This document shows positions 1-9,136 of a stretch of DNA of 64,000 nucleotides, piece after piece. Below the pieces are notes generated by a model. It was not told where the DNA came from and made no database searches. It was given only the letters and a program-made list of their open reading frames with translations. Made by a program: the position numbers and the translations under genes. Each line of letters starts with the position of its first letter. The first letter of the stretch is position 1. The stretch is from Mobilicoccus caccae (lineage in GTDB: Bacteria > Actinomycetota > Actinomycetes > Actinomycetales > Dermatophilaceae): contig NZ_BSUO01000001.1 of NCBI RefSeq assembly GCF_030161635.1, positions 1,965,199 to 2,029,198 on the forward strand. The letters are read 5' to 3'.

Positions 1-1302
1 GTCGGTGACGCGACCCTCCAGGTACGTCGGACGGCCCCGCAGGACCGTGGCGACGACCCGTCCGGTGAGCTCGCGCCCGTGCCAGGGGTTGTTGCGGGAG
101 AGCGACTCGGTCTGCTCACGGTCGATCACGACCGTGGCGGCCGGGTCGACCAGGGCGATGTTGGCCGGTTCGCCGGCGGCGACGGGACGGCCGTGACCGG
201 CCAACCCGGCCAGCTTCGCCGGGCGGACCGACATCGACTCCGCCACGTCACGCCAGGTCATGCGGCCGGGGGCGACGAGGTGGGTGGACACCACCGACAG
301 GGCCGTCTCCAGCCCCAACATCCCGAACGTCGCGATCTCGAAGTCGTGCTGCTTGTCGTGCAGTCCGTGCGGTGCGTGGTCGGTGCCGATGACGTCGATG
401 GTGCCGTCGGCGACACCCGCGCGCAGGGCTTCGACGTCCTCCATCGCGCGCAGCGGCGGGTTGACCTTGTACACGCTGTCGTAGCTCTCGAGCAGTTCGA
501 CGGTGAGCGCGAGGTGGTGAGGCGTGGCCTCGGCCGTCACCTCCACGCCCTGGCTCTTGCCCCAGCGGATCAGCTCGACCGAGCCGGCCGTCGACACGTG
601 GCAGACGTGCAGGCGCGACCTCGCCGCCTTGGCGAGCATGATGTCGCGGGCGATGATCGACTCCTCGGCCGCCGCGGGCCAGGCCGGCAGCCCGAGCAGG
701 CCCGAGTACGGGCCCTCGTGGCAGCAGGCGGTGTGCGGCGCGAGGCGCGGGTCCTGGGCGTGCTGGGCGACGACGCCGCCGAACGCGCTCACGTACTCCA
801 GCGCCCGGCGCATGAGCACCGGGTCGTGGACGCACTTGCCGTCGTCGCTGAACATCGACACCCGGGCGCGGCTGCGGTGCATGAGCCCGAGCTCGGCGAG
901 TTCCTCACCGGCCAGACCCTTGGTGACGGCGCCGACGGGGAAGACGTCGACGTGCGGGGCCCGCCGGCCCTTGTCGTGGATCCATTCCGCGGCAGTGGCG
1001 GTGTCGGTCACCGGAGTCGTGTTGGCCATGGCCATGACCGCGGTGTACCCACCGACCGCTGCGGCGCGGGCACCGGAGGCGATGGTCTCGGTGTCCTCAC
1101 GTCCGGGCTCACGCAGGTGGGTGTGCGGGTCGACGAATCCGGGCAGGGCCACGAGTCCGTCGGCGTCGATGCGGCGGACGTCGTCCGGCGCGGACAGGCC
1201 CGTTCCGATCTCGCTGACGACGCCGTCGCGCACGAGGATGTCGGCCCGGCCCTCGCCCAGGATGTCGGCTCCGGTGATCAGCAGGTTCGAGTCGTTGCTC
1301 AC
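1..1302 (-). CDS. pyrC: Dihydroorotase (C-terminus beyond window edge)
   Basis: Third step of pyrimidine synthesis: cyclises carbamoyl-aspartate to dihydroorotate in the cytosol. The reading frame is open from a GTG at 1302 to the left edge, so the C-terminus is missing. The GTG follows a GGAGGAG ribosome site by a few bases. Visible amidohydrolase motifs are the metal-binding DPHTHLREPG near residue 60, HAQD, ATPHHL and GTDHAPH, in the order expected for the long (class I, about 430 residue) dihydroorotases. It lies 79 nt downstream of pyrB and is presumably cotranscribed with pyrR-pyrB. Identification is from family motifs. Confidence 0.95.
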   Translation of the reverse strand, partial: MSNDSNLLITGADILGEGRADILVRDGVVSEIGTGLSAPDDVRRIDADGLVALPGFVDPHTHLREPGREDTETIASGARAAAVGGYTAVMAMANTTPVTDTATAAEWIHDKGRRAPHVDVFPVGAVTKGLAGEELAELGLMHRSRARVSMFSDDGKCVHDPVLMRRALEYVSAFGGVVAQHAQDPRLAPHTACCHEGPYSGLLGLPAWPAAAEESIIARDIMLAKAARSRLHVCHVSTAGSVELIRWGKSQGVEVTAEATPHHLALTVELLESYDSVYKVNPPLRAMEDVEALRAGVADGTIDVIGTDHAPHGLHDKQHDFEIATFGMLGLETALSVVSTHLVAPGRMTWRDVAESMSVRPAKLAGLAGHGRPVAAGEPANIALVDPAATVVIDREQTESLSRNNPWHGRELTGRVVATVLRGRPTYLEGRVTD

Positions 1303-1381
1303 TTGGTCTCCTCCTCGCGAGTCGCGAGCGCTCGCCGTGCGGCCGTGGATGTCGGGGCGCCGAACAGGCGCAGGCGCGCGC

Positions 1382-2320
1382 TCACCGCTCCCCCTCACCG
1401 GAGAACACGTGGAACAGGACCGACATGCGGATGCTCACACCGGCGTTGACCTGCTCGAGGATGAGGCTGCGGGCGTGGTCAGCGGCCTCGGGGCTGATCT
1501 CCAGGCCACGGTTCATCGGGCCGGGGTGGCAGATGACCGCGTGCTCGGGCAGCCGGGCGACACGCTCGCGCGTCAGGCCCCAGCCGGCGACGTAGTCGTT
1601 CTCGGAGGGGAAGAACCCGCCGCTCATGCGCTCGCGCTGGACGCGCAGCATCATGAGGGAGTCGACGGTGGGCAGGACCTCGTCGAGGTCGTGGGTGATG
1701 CGCACCCCGTCGTCGACGACGGGCCACTCCCGCACGCCCTGCGGCATGAGGGTCGGCGGGGCCACGAGCGTGACGGTCGCACCGAGCGTGCGCAGGCACG
1801 TGAGGTTGCTGCGGACCACGCGGGAGTGGAACAGGTCACCGACGATGGCGACGTGCTTGCCCTCGAGGTCACCGAGGCGCTTGCGCATGGCGTAGGCGTC
1901 GAGCAGGGCCTGGGTGGGGTGGCCGTGCATCCCGTCGCCGGCGTTGATGACCGGCAGGCCGGTCCACTCCATCGCCCGCTGCGGGGCGCCGGATCCCTTG
2001 TGGCGGATGACGAACCCGTCGACGCCCATCGCGGCGATCGTCAGGACCGTGTCGCGCAGGGACTCGCCCTTGGAGGTCGAGGAGCCCTTGCCGGAGAACG
2101 CCATCGTGTCGGCCGAGAGGCGCTTGGCCGCGAGGTCGAAGCTCATCTTGGTGCGGGTGGAGTCCTCGAAGAACGCGTTGACGATCGTGATGCCGCGCAG
2201 CGCCGGGATCTTCTTGACCTCGCGCTGCCCGACGGCCTCCATCTCGACGGCGGTGTCGAGCAGCGTGGTGATCTGCTCCCGGTCGAGGTGATCGATACCG
2301 AGGAGGTGGGGGATCTGCAT
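1382..2320 (-). CDS. pyrB: Aspartate carbamoyltransferase catalytic subunit
   Basis: Condenses carbamoyl phosphate with aspartate, the committed step of pyrimidine synthesis. The 312-residue protein begins MQIPHLLGID and carries the carbamoyl-phosphate loop EDSTRTKMSF near residue 52, the HPTQALLDAY segment and the CHPGPMNRGLE motif, all typical of the transcarbamylase family; length is normal. Its ATG shares one base with the pyrR stop (TGATG), which implies translational coupling. No pyrI-type regulatory subunit is present, as usual in actinobacteria. Confidence 0.97.
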   Translation of the reverse strand: MQIPHLLGIDHLDREQITTLLDTAVEMEAVGQREVKKIPALRGITIVNAFFEDSTRTKMSFDLAAKRLSADTMAFSGKGSSTSKGESLRDTVLTIAAMGVDGFVIRHKGSGAPQRAMEWTGLPVINAGDGMHGHPTQALLDAYAMRKRLGDLEGKHVAIVGDLFHSRVVRSNLTCLRTLGATVTLVAPPTLMPQGVREWPVVDDGVRITHDLDEVLPTVDSLMMLRVQRERMSGGFFPSENDYVAGWGLTRERVARLPEHAVICHPGPMNRGLEISPEAADHARSLILEQVNAGVSIRMSVLFHVFSGEGER

Positions 2321-3015
2321 CAGCGATCCCCTCCGGAGATGTCGACCTGGTCGACGCCGTCGGTCTCGGCAAGGCTCACGTGGACTCGCTCCCGGCTGGA
2401 GGTGGGCAGGTTCTTGCCGACGTGGTCGGCGCGGATGGGCAGGTCGCGGTGTCCGCGGTCCACGAGGACCGCCAGGCGCACGGCGCGCGGGCGTCCGATG
2501 TCGCCGATGGCGTCGAGGGCGGCGCGGATCGTGCGGCCGGAGTAGAGCACGTCGTCGGCGAGGACGACGACCTTGTCGTCGATGCCCTCGGCCGGGATCG
2601 TCGTCGGCTCCATGCGGCGGGTGGGGTTGCGACGCAGGTCGTCGCGGTAGAACGTGACGTCGAGGGTGCCGACGGGGATCTCCCGCCCCTCGACCTCGCC
2701 CATGAGGGCCGCCAGGCGGCGGCCGACGTGGACGCCGCGCGTGGGGATGCCCAGGACGACGAGGTCGTCGGCCCCCTTGTTGCCCTCGATGATCTCGTGC
2801 GCCATGCGGCGCATGGCCCGGGCGATCTCGTCGCCGCCGAGCACGGTGCGCATGTCGCGCGGGGCTTCGGTGGCGGGCTTCGAGGTGCTCGAGGTGGTGT
2901 CGGTGCCCGTGGCGCTCGTGGCGGAGCGGGCTGTCGATTCCGAGGAGGGGGCGTCGCCGATCGACGACTCAGCCCCCTTCTGAGATGGGTTCTGTGCTGA
3001 GTCGGGTCGCGTCAT
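2320..3015 (-). CDS. pyrR: Bifunctional pyr operon regulator / uracil phosphoribosyltransferase
   Basis: RNA-binding regulator of the pyr operon that also has uracil phosphoribosyltransferase activity. The PRPP-binding signature VVVLADDVLYSGRTIRAA is clear in the second half, followed by VLVDRGHRDLP. The conserved fold begins at MRTVLGGDEIARAM (residue 55). In front lies a 54-residue Ser/Thr-rich extension that most PyrR proteins lack. I keep the ATG at 3015 because it sits directly downstream of a GGAAGGAGG ribosome site and the PyrR-binding loop, whereas the internal ATG at 2853 has no visible ribosome site. First gene of pyrR-pyrB-pyrC. Confidence 0.95.
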   Translation of the reverse strand: MTRPDSAQNPSQKGAESSIGDAPSSESTARSATSATGTDTTSSTSKPATEAPRDMRTVLGGDEIARAMRRMAHEIIEGNKGADDLVVLGIPTRGVHVGRRLAALMGEVEGREIPVGTLDVTFYRDDLRRNPTRRMEPTTIPAEGIDDKVVVLADDVLYSGRTIRAALDAIGDIGRPRAVRLAVLVDRGHRDLPIRADHVGKNLPTSSRERVHVSLAETDGVDQVDISGGDR

Positions 3016-3036
3016 GGCGCGCCTGACCTCCTTCCC

Positions 3037-3052
3037 CGCCTCACAGGACGGT
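3037..3052 (-). promoter_or_regulatory. PyrR-binding RNA loop in the pyr leader
   Basis: On the minus strand the leader reads CCGTCCTGTGAGGCGG. The core GTCCTGTGAGGC matches the PyrR recognition loop consensus (RUCCNGNGAGGY), with the flanking CCG and CGG closing a stem. The loop ends about 9 nt before the Shine-Dalgarno GGAAGGAGG of pyrR. PyrR with UMP bound here would be expected to mask the ribosome site, the translational mode known from mycobacteria. Function is inferred from the match and position. Confidence 0.75.
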
Positions 3053-3076
3053 GGTTAAAGGATGTCGAACGCCCGC

Positions 3077-3082
3077 AGCCTA
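3077..3082 (-). promoter_or_regulatory. Probable -10 box of the pyrR operon
   Basis: TAGGCT on the minus strand lies about 60 nt upstream of the pyrR start, so the transcript would carry the PyrR-binding loop. The same hexamer recurs before several other genes in the window. No convincing -35 box is visible. Confidence 0.45.
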
Positions 3083-3143
3083 CCGCCTCCTCCGCCATGC
3101 TCCCGACCGCCCCTCCCCGGCAGCGCGTCGACGCGGAGGCGCC

Positions 3144-3149
3144 TAGGCT
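3144..3149 (+). promoter_or_regulatory. Probable -10 box for ndh
   Basis: TAGGCT on the plus strand, 81 nt upstream of the chosen ndh start and facing away from the pyrR promoter. No strong -35 element is visible. Confidence 0.35.
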
Positions 3150-3230
3150 GGCGGCGACCGCACGAGATTCATGATCCGGCTCACACCACCACCGGCTCTC
3201 ATCAGCACTGCGACAAGCACAGGAGCAGAC

Positions 3231-4529
3231 ATGACCCAGCGCGTCGTCATCGTCGGAGCGGGGTTCGCGGGCCAGCACGCCCACACCGAACTCGCCCGTG
3301 CCGGGTACGAGGTGACCCTCGTCGACCGCCACCCCTACGCGACGTTCCAGCCGTTGCTGTACCAGGTCGCCACCGGCGGCCTGAACCCCGGCGACATCGC
3401 CTATCCCCTGCGCCGGTTCGTCTCGGCGGGCAAAGGTCACCGCGCCAAGTTCCGCCGGGCGATGGTCACGGGCATCGACACCGAGAACAAGCTGGTCGAG
3501 ACCAACCGCGGCGCACCGCTGCCGTACGACAAGCTCATCCTCGCCCAGGGCGCCGGGCCCAACTTCTTCGGCATCCCCGGCGCGCAGGAGCACGCCCGCA
3601 CGATCTACTCCCGCGCCGAGGCCCTGCAGGTGCGCGACCTCATCTTCTCCGGGCTCGAGCAGTTGACGACGGGCGGGCCGGAGCGTCGGTACACGGTCCT
3701 CGTCGTCGGTGGCGGCGCGACCGGCGTCGAGATGGCGGGCACGCTGGCCGAGCTCAAGTCCGAGGCGATCCCCGTGGTCTACCCCGAGCTCAGCCAGGAC
3801 AGCCTGCGGGTGGTCCTCGCCGAGATGGCCGACACTCTGCTCGCCCCGTTCGCGACCCGGCTGCAGCGGTACACCCTGCACGAGCTGCGCAAACGCGGGG
3901 TCGACGTGCGGCTCAAGACCGCCGTGGCGGAGGTCCGCGCCGACTCGGTCGACTTCGCCGACGGCTCCTCCCTCGACGTGGATCTCGTCATCTGGGCCTC
4001 CGGTGTGGGCGCCCACCCCGAGGTGTCGGAGTGGGGCATGCCGCTGGGACGCGGTGGGCGTGTCGAGGTCGAGCCGAACCTGCAGGTCAAGGGCCTGCCG
4101 GATGTGTTCGCGGTCGGTGACTGCGCGATCGAGCCCGACAGCCCGCTGCCGCAGCTCGCCCAGCCCGCCATGCAGATGGGCACCCACGCCGCCCGCGAGA
4201 TCGTCGCGGCGGACTCCGGGCTCGGGCCGACGGCGTTCGCCTACGACGACAAGGGGACGATGGCCACGATCGGGCGCAACTCCGCCGTCGTGCAGTTCCC
4301 GGGCGGACGCACCGTGACGGGCTTCCCCGCCTGGGCCCTGTGGGTCGGGGTGCACCTGGCCACGCTCCTCGGCGGACGCAACCGGATCCAGGCCATGGTC
4401 AACACGGCGGCTCGCTACTTCGCGTGGCCCAGGTCGGCCACCACGATCGTCGGCGACGTCGTCACCGACGAACCGACCCGGCCCGACCCCGACAGCGGTC
4501 GCCCGACTCCCCCGGTCCAGAACGAGTGA
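3231..4529 (+). CDS. ndh: Type II NADH dehydrogenase (FAD-dependent)
   Basis: Single-subunit, non-proton-pumping NADH:quinone oxidoreductase of the membrane surface. The 432-residue protein starts with the FAD-binding VVIVGAGFAGQ at residues 5-15, has a second dinucleotide fold VLVVGGGATGVEMAG near residue 160, and the C-terminal FAD contact VFAVGDCA. The C-terminal third has hydrophobic and amphipathic stretches (ALWVGVHLATLL) that usually anchor NDH-2 to the membrane. The ATG at 3231 is preceded by AGGAGCAGAC and starts just before the first fold; an upstream in-frame ATG at 3171 adds residues with no family similarity. Monocistronic, ending at a terminator shared with the mutase. Confidence 0.93.
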   Translation: MTQRVVIVGAGFAGQHAHTELARAGYEVTLVDRHPYATFQPLLYQVATGGLNPGDIAYPLRRFVSAGKGHRAKFRRAMVTGIDTENKLVETNRGAPLPYDKLILAQGAGPNFFGIPGAQEHARTIYSRAEALQVRDLIFSGLEQLTTGGPERRYTVLVVGGGATGVEMAGTLAELKSEAIPVVYPELSQDSLRVVLAEMADTLLAPFATRLQRYTLHELRKRGVDVRLKTAVAEVRADSVDFADGSSLDVDLVIWASGVGAHPEVSEWGMPLGRGGRVEVEPNLQVKGLPDVFAVGDCAIEPDSPLPQLAQPAMQMGTHAAREIVAADSGLGPTAFAYDDKGTMATIGRNSAVVQFPGGRTVTGFPAWALWVGVHLATLLGGRNRIQAMVNTAARYFAWPRSATTIVGDVVTDEPTRPDPDSGRPTPPVQNE

Positions 4530-4532
4530 CGC

Positions 4533-4572
4533 GGTGAGGCGGGGGCACCGTCCGTGGCGCCCCCGCCTCACC
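4533..4572. terminator. Bidirectional terminator between ndh and mutase
   Basis: Perfect 14-bp stem (GGTGAGGCGGGGGC paired with GCCCCCGCCTCACC) between two convergent genes. No long T tract follows on either strand, as is common in high-GC actinobacteria. Confidence 0.75.
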
Positions 4573-4592
4573 TGCGCATCCGCGGCCCGTCC

Positions 4593-6279
4593 TCAGAGAC
4601 CGACAGCGCTGCGCACGTCGGCCTTGAGCCGATCGAGGCGCTCGGCGGCCTCGTCGTGCGGCACGGCTGCGTCGGCGTCGACCGGCAGGACGACCTCGAG
4701 GTAGCACTTGAGCTTGGGCTCGGTGCCGGAGGGGCGCACGATGACCCGGTCGTCGGCCTGTGTGCGGAACAGCATCCCCTCCGTGGGGGCGAGACCGGCG
4801 TACCCCGCCGACAGGTCCGCGGTCTCGACGACCTCCGACCCGGCCAGCAACGACGGGGGCGCGTCACGCAGCCGCTGCATCGCGTCGCTGATGAGGGTGA
4901 GGTCGGCCACCCGGAACGACAGCGGCGCCGTGGCGTGCAGACCGTGGCGACGTGCGAGATCGTCGAGGGCGTCCACCAGGGTCCGCCCGGCCGCCTTGAG
5001 GTCGGCCACGAGCCGGGCCGAGCGCACGGCGGCGGTGATGCCGTCCTTGTCGCGCACCGCGACCGGATCGGTGCAGTAGCCGATGGCCTCCTCATACCCG
5101 AACCGCAGGTCGGGGGTCCGGGCGATCCACTTGAAGCCGGTCAGGGTCTGGGCGCTGCGCAGACCGTGCGCCTCCGCGATGCGCCCGAGCAGACGACCCG
5201 AGACGATCGAGCACGCCAGCGTGTCGCCCTCGCGGGTGGGGTCGGCTGCGGCCTGCTCACCGAGGAGGGCGCCGATCTCGTCGCCGCTGAGCTGCCGCCA
5301 GGTTCCGTCCCGCCCCGGGGTGCCCAGCGAGCAGCGGTCGGCGTCGGGGTCGAGCGCGATGACGACGTCGGCCTCCACCTCACGGGCGAGATCGAGGGCC
5401 AGGTCGATGGCCCCGGGCTCCTCGGGGTTGGGAAAGCTGACGGTCGGGAAGTCGGGGTCGGGCTCGGCCTGCTGGGCCACCACGTGCACGTCGGTGAAAC
5501 CCGCCCGGCGCAGCGCCTCGACGGCGACCTCTCCCCCGACGCCGTGCATCGGGGTGAGGACGATCCGCACATCACGCGGCCCCTGGCCGGCGAGTGCGGC
5601 GGCCCGGCCGAGGTAGGACTCGAGCACCTCGGGGCCGAGGTGCTGAACGCGCACGTCGTCGCGGGCCACCTCGTCGGCCGGCGCCGCCGCGGCGATGCGC
5701 CCGGCGATCCCGGAGTCGGCCGGGGGCACGATCTGCACGCCGCACCCCTCGCCGGACGCCGCCCGACCACCGAGGTAGACCTTGTAGCCGTTGTCGGCCG
5801 GCGGGTTGTGCGAGGCGGTGACCTGCACACCGGCGTCCGCGTCGAGCGAGCGCACGGCGTAGGCGGTCACCGGGGTGGGCAGGCGCTCGGGGAGCACCAT
5901 CGCGACACCGCCCGCGGCGGAGATCACCTGCGCCGCGTCACGCAGGAAGTCCGAGGAGCCGTGTCGGGCATCACATCCCAGCACCACCCGCGGCGCCTCG
6001 CCGACCGTGTCGGTCAGGTATCGGGCGAGCCCGGCGGTCGCGCGGATGACCACGGCGCGGTTCATGCGGGACTCCCCGCCCCCACCTCGCCACGCAGGCC
6101 GGCCGTGCCGAAGGCCAACGGCCCGACGAAGCGCGACGCGAGGTCGGCCTGCGCTCCTCATCGCCGCCCTCGGCGAGGTCGGTCAGCGTCGACAGTTCGG
6201 CGCGGGTCGTCTCGTCCGGGTCGTGCGCGGCCCACTCCCGGGCGGTGACGACGAGATCGGCGGACGTGGTGGTGGACAT
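4593..6279 (-). CDS. Phospho-sugar mutase (phosphomannomutase/phosphopentomutase type), two frameshifts
   Basis: Alpha-D-phosphohexomutase family enzyme moving phosphate between C1 and C6 (or C5) of sugars. The phosphoserine loop TASHNPP, metal loop DPDADRC, sugar loop GYEEAIGY and phosphate loop VRPSGTEPK are intact. The true start is ATG 6279 (RBS AGGGAG), giving MSTTTSADLVVTAREWAAHD. The frame then breaks twice: near 6158, and at a C4 run (plus strand) at 6074-6077. One extra base at each restores FGTAGLRG and a 562-residue protein. Last gene of deoA-deoC-mutase, so it probably converts (deoxy)ribose 1-phosphate to the 5-phosphate for DeoC. The breaks look like sequencing errors. Confidence 0.85.
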
Positions 6280-6383
6280 CGGAACTCCCTGCTGTCGTGG
6301 CTGACTCGGCTGCCCATGCGGTCGACGCTGTGGAGCTGCCGACGCCGGTCGGGCCGATGGACGGATCGAAGGGTGAGCGCCGC

Positions 6384-7058
6384 TCAGTCGGACAGGCCGT
6401 CGAGGACCGCACGCGACCCGGACAGGCCCAAGCGCGTGGCGCCGGCCTCGATCATCGCGAGGGCGGCCTCGGTCGTGCGGATGCCGCCGGAGGCCTTGAC
6501 CCCGAGGCGGCCACCGACCGTCCTGGCCATCAACGCGACGGCCTCGACGCTCGCGCCACCGGCGGGGTGGAAGCCGGTGGAGGTCTTGACGAAGTCCGCC
6601 CCGGCGCGCTCGGCCGCCTCGCAGCAGGCGACGATCTCCTCCTCGGTCAGCGCGGCCGACTCGATGATGACCTTGAGCAGCACGGGACGCTCGACGCCCG
6701 CGCCGGACGGGCAGGCCTCGCGCACGGCCCGGATCTCGGCCTCGACCTCGTCGAACCGGCCCGTCTTGACGAGCGCCAGGTTGACGACCATGTCGACCTC
6801 GTCGACGCCGTCGCGCACCGAGCGGGCGGCCTCCGCGGCCTTGATCTCGGCGTGGTGGGCCCCCGAGGGGAAGCCGCACACCGTGGCCACCGCGACACCG
6901 GCCGGCACCTCCACCGGCAACTCGTTCGGCGACACACAGATCGAGAAAACGCCCAGTTCGCCTGCCTCACGGGCCAGTTCGGCGACCTGCTCGGGAGTCG
7001 ACTCGGGCTTGAGCAGGGTGTGGTCGATGAGAGCGGCGACCTCGGAACGGGTGGGCAC
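6384..7058 (-). CDS. deoC: Deoxyribose-phosphate aldolase
   Basis: Cleaves 2-deoxyribose 5-phosphate to glyceraldehyde 3-phosphate and acetaldehyde, the last step of deoxynucleoside breakdown. The 224-residue TIM barrel carries the Schiff-base lysine in [11 protein letters not shown] (Lys158), the proton-relay lysine in [10 protein letters not shown], and the conserved DEVDMVVN. Length is normal. It lies between deoA and the mutase on the same strand; the 90-nt gap to deoA contains a GC-rich inverted repeat (GGCCGGGG at 7099-7106 against CCCCGGCC at 7124-7131) that could act in mRNA processing or attenuation. Confidence 0.97.
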   Translation of the reverse strand: MPTRSEVAALIDHTLLKPESTPEQVAELAREAGELGVFSICVSPNELPVEVPAGVAVATVCGFPSGAHHAEIKAAEAARSVRDGVDEVDMVVNLALVKTGRFDEVEAEIRAVREACPSGAGVERPVLLKVIIESAALTEEEIVACCEAAERAGADFVKTSTGFHPAGGASVEAVALMARTVGGRLGVKASGGIRTTEAALAMIEAGATRLGLSGSRAVLDGLSD

Positions 7059-7148
7059 GATAGGACTCCTGTCGGTGGGGGAAGCGAGATCGGAAACCGG
7101 CCGGGGCGAGGAGAGGGGGTCGACCCCGGCCGGGGCAGGACGTGGGTG

Positions 7149-8450
7149 TCAGCCGATGCGGTCGAGTACGACGTCACCGCGGGCGCCGGTGCCCTCGGCC
7201 GCGTCGGGGCTGACGGTGTAGCCACCCTCGAGGAATTCCAGCGCGCGCTCGAACCGGTCGGGGGTGTCGGTGTGCAGGGTCATGAGCTTCTGCCCGGCGG
7301 TGACCCGCTCGCCGGGGTCGACGTGGATCTCGATGCCCGCGCCGGCCTGCACCGGGTCCTCCTTGCGGGCGCGGCCCGCCCCGAGGCGCCAGCTCGCCAC
7401 GCCGACCGACAGCGCGTCGAGCTCGGTGAGCACGCCGTCGGACTCGGCGACGACGTCGTGACGCTCGCTCGCGGTCGGCAGCTCCGCGTCCGGGTCGCCG
7501 CCCTGGGCCGAGATCATGCGCTTCCACGCGTCCATGGCCCGACCGTCGGCGAGCGCGCCGTGCAGGTCGTCGTCGGTGACGTCCACCCCGGCGAGCGTCA
7601 GCATCTCCCTGGCGAGCGCCACGGTGAGGTCGACCACGTCGCGCGGGCCCCCACCGGCGAGGACCTCGACGGACTCGGCCACCTCCAAGGCGTTGCCGAT
7701 CTTGCGACCCAGCGGCCGCGACATGTCGGTGAGGAGCGCGACCGTCTTCACGCCGGCGTCCTTGCCGAGATCGACCATCGTGCTCGCCAGCTCGCGGGCG
7801 GACTCCTCGGTCTTCATGAACGCCCCGGAGCCGACCTTGACGTCGAGGACGAGCGCGCCCGTGCCCTCGGCGATCTTCTTGCTCATGATCGAGCTGGCGA
7901 TGAGGGGGATGCAGTCGACGGTGCTGGTGATGTCGCGCAGGGCGTAGAGCTTCTTGTCGGCGGGCGCGAGGCCCGAGCCTGCCGCGCAGATGACGGCTCC
8001 GACGTCCTCGAGGATCCGCATCATCTGCTCGTTGGAGATCGAGGCCTGCCACCCGGGGATGGCCTCCAGCTTGTCGAGCGTGCCGCCGGTGTGGCCCAGG
8101 CCCCGCCCGGACAACTGCGGCACGGCCACGCCGAAGCTCGCGACCAGCGGGGCGAGCGGCAGCGTGATCTTGTCGCCGACGCCGCCGGTGGAGTGCTTGT
8201 CGGTGGTGCGCTTGGACAGGGAGTCGAAGCTCATCCGCTCCCCGGAGGCGATCATCGCGGCGGTCCAGCGCGCGATCTCCTCGCGGTCCATGCCGTTGAG
8301 GAAGATGGCCATGGCCAGGGCCGACATCTGCTCGTCGGCCACGACGCCACGCGTGTAGGCGTCGATGACCCAGTCGATCTGGCCCTCGGACAGGCGCTCA
8401 CGGTCGCGCTTGGTGCGAATCACGTCGACGGCATCGAAACTCTCGGCCAC
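7149..8450 (-). CDS. deoA: Thymidine (pyrimidine-nucleoside) phosphorylase
   Basis: Phosphorolyses thymidine or deoxyuridine to base and deoxyribose 1-phosphate. The 433-residue protein shows the family signature SGRGLGHTGGTLDKLE, the phosphate-binding KHSTGGVGDK, and the C-terminal biotinyl/lipoyl-like domain (PVQAGAGIEIHVDPGERVTAG). The GTG at 8450 (AGGGAGC upstream) fits the family N-terminus AVDVIRTKRD; longer starts read back towards the operator and are unlikely. First gene of deoA-deoC-mutase and divergent from cdd-nupC, with the shared control region between them. Confidence 0.95.
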   Translation of the reverse strand: MAESFDAVDVIRTKRDRERLSEGQIDWVIDAYTRGVVADEQMSALAMAIFLNGMDREEIARWTAAMIASGERMSFDSLSKRTTDKHSTGGVGDKITLPLAPLVASFGVAVPQLSGRGLGHTGGTLDKLEAIPGWQASISNEQMMRILEDVGAVICAAGSGLAPADKKLYALRDITSTVDCIPLIASSIMSKKIAEGTGALVLDVKVGSGAFMKTEESARELASTMVDLGKDAGVKTVALLTDMSRPLGRKIGNALEVAESVEVLAGGGPRDVVDLTVALAREMLTLAGVDVTDDDLHGALADGRAMDAWKRMISAQGGDPDAELPTASERHDVVAESDGVLTELDALSVGVASWRLGAGRARKEDPVQAGAGIEIHVDPGERVTAGQKLMTLHTDTPDRFERALEFLEGGYTVSPDAAEGTGARGDVVLDRIG

Positions 8451-8539
8451 GGTCTGCTCCCTTGCGTTCGAGGTGGAGGCGCCTGGCGTCGACGGTCGCC
8501 CGTGGACCCGGCGCATGGCGCCCATCCTTGGATGGGCAA

Positions 8540-8573
8540 GAACTTTTGTCAAGGGTCTTGATGACAGATGTTC
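8540..8573. promoter_or_regulatory. 34-bp interrupted palindrome, probable nucleoside-regulator operator
   Basis: In the 221-nt divergent region between deoA and cdd, outer arms GAAC (8540-8543) and GTTC (8570-8573) flank inner arms TGTCA (8547-8551) and TGACA (8562-8566). Ten of the twelve outermost base pairs of the dyad match. A second, off-centre palindrome TCAAGGGTCTTGA (8549-8561) lies inside. This placement suits a tetrameric SorC/DeoR-type repressor controlling both operons, and such a regulator is encoded at 10446. Binding itself is inferred. Confidence 0.65.
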
Positions 8574-8671
8574 GGCAGTGGCATGCTGCCCGTCGTGGGG
8601 TCACGATTCCGTGCCCCTGAGCTTTCGACAAGGCCGTCGAGGAGATCGACGGGTCGAGGAGGACGACGACG

Positions 8672-9133
8672 ATGACGACCCCACCCCCGGCATCCACGGC
8701 ATCGCCGGCACCGCCGGACGACGCGCAGTTGCTGAGGCTCGCCCACGAGGCGGCAGACCGCGCGTACGTGCCCTACAGCCGGTTCCCCGTCGGCGCGGCG
8801 CTGCTCACCCGCAGCGGTCGGATCGTGCTCGGGTGCAACGTCGAGAACGCCAGCTACGGGTTGACGATCTGCGCCGAGCGCACCGGCGCCACCCGCATGA
8901 TCGCCGAGTCCGGCGACGCGGACGACCGGCGCATCGTCAAGGTCGCGGTCGTCGGCACCAAGGCCTCCCCGTGCTTCCCGTGCGGGGCGTGCCGGCAGGT
9001 GCTGCACGAGTTCGGCTGCGAGGAGGTCGTCGTCGAGATCGACGGCGCGCCCCGCTCCTACCCCTTCGCCGAGATCCTCCCCCACGGCTTCGGGCCCGCG
9101 GACCTCGAGCCCACCACCGGATCGGAGGCCTGA
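8672..9133 (+). CDS. cdd: Cytidine deaminase
   Basis: Zinc enzyme deaminating cytidine and deoxycytidine to (deoxy)uridine. The 153-residue protein has CAE with Cys67 as zinc ligand and Glu69 as proton shuttle, and PCFPCGACRQV with Cys104 and Cys107 as the other ligands, plus the substrate-binding GCNVENASYG. This is the short homotetrameric class; a 16-residue Pro/Ala-rich N-terminus precedes the fold. GAGGAGGACG precedes the ATG. First gene of cdd-nupC, divergent from deoA. Confidence 0.97.
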   Translation: MTTPPPASTASPAPPDDAQLLRLAHEAADRAYVPYSRFPVGAALLTRSGRIVLGCNVENASYGLTICAERTGATRMIAESGDADDRRIVKVAVVGTKASPCFPCGACRQVLHEFGCEEVVVEIDGAPRSYPFAEILPHGFGPADLEPTTGSEA

Positions 9134-9136
9134 GTC

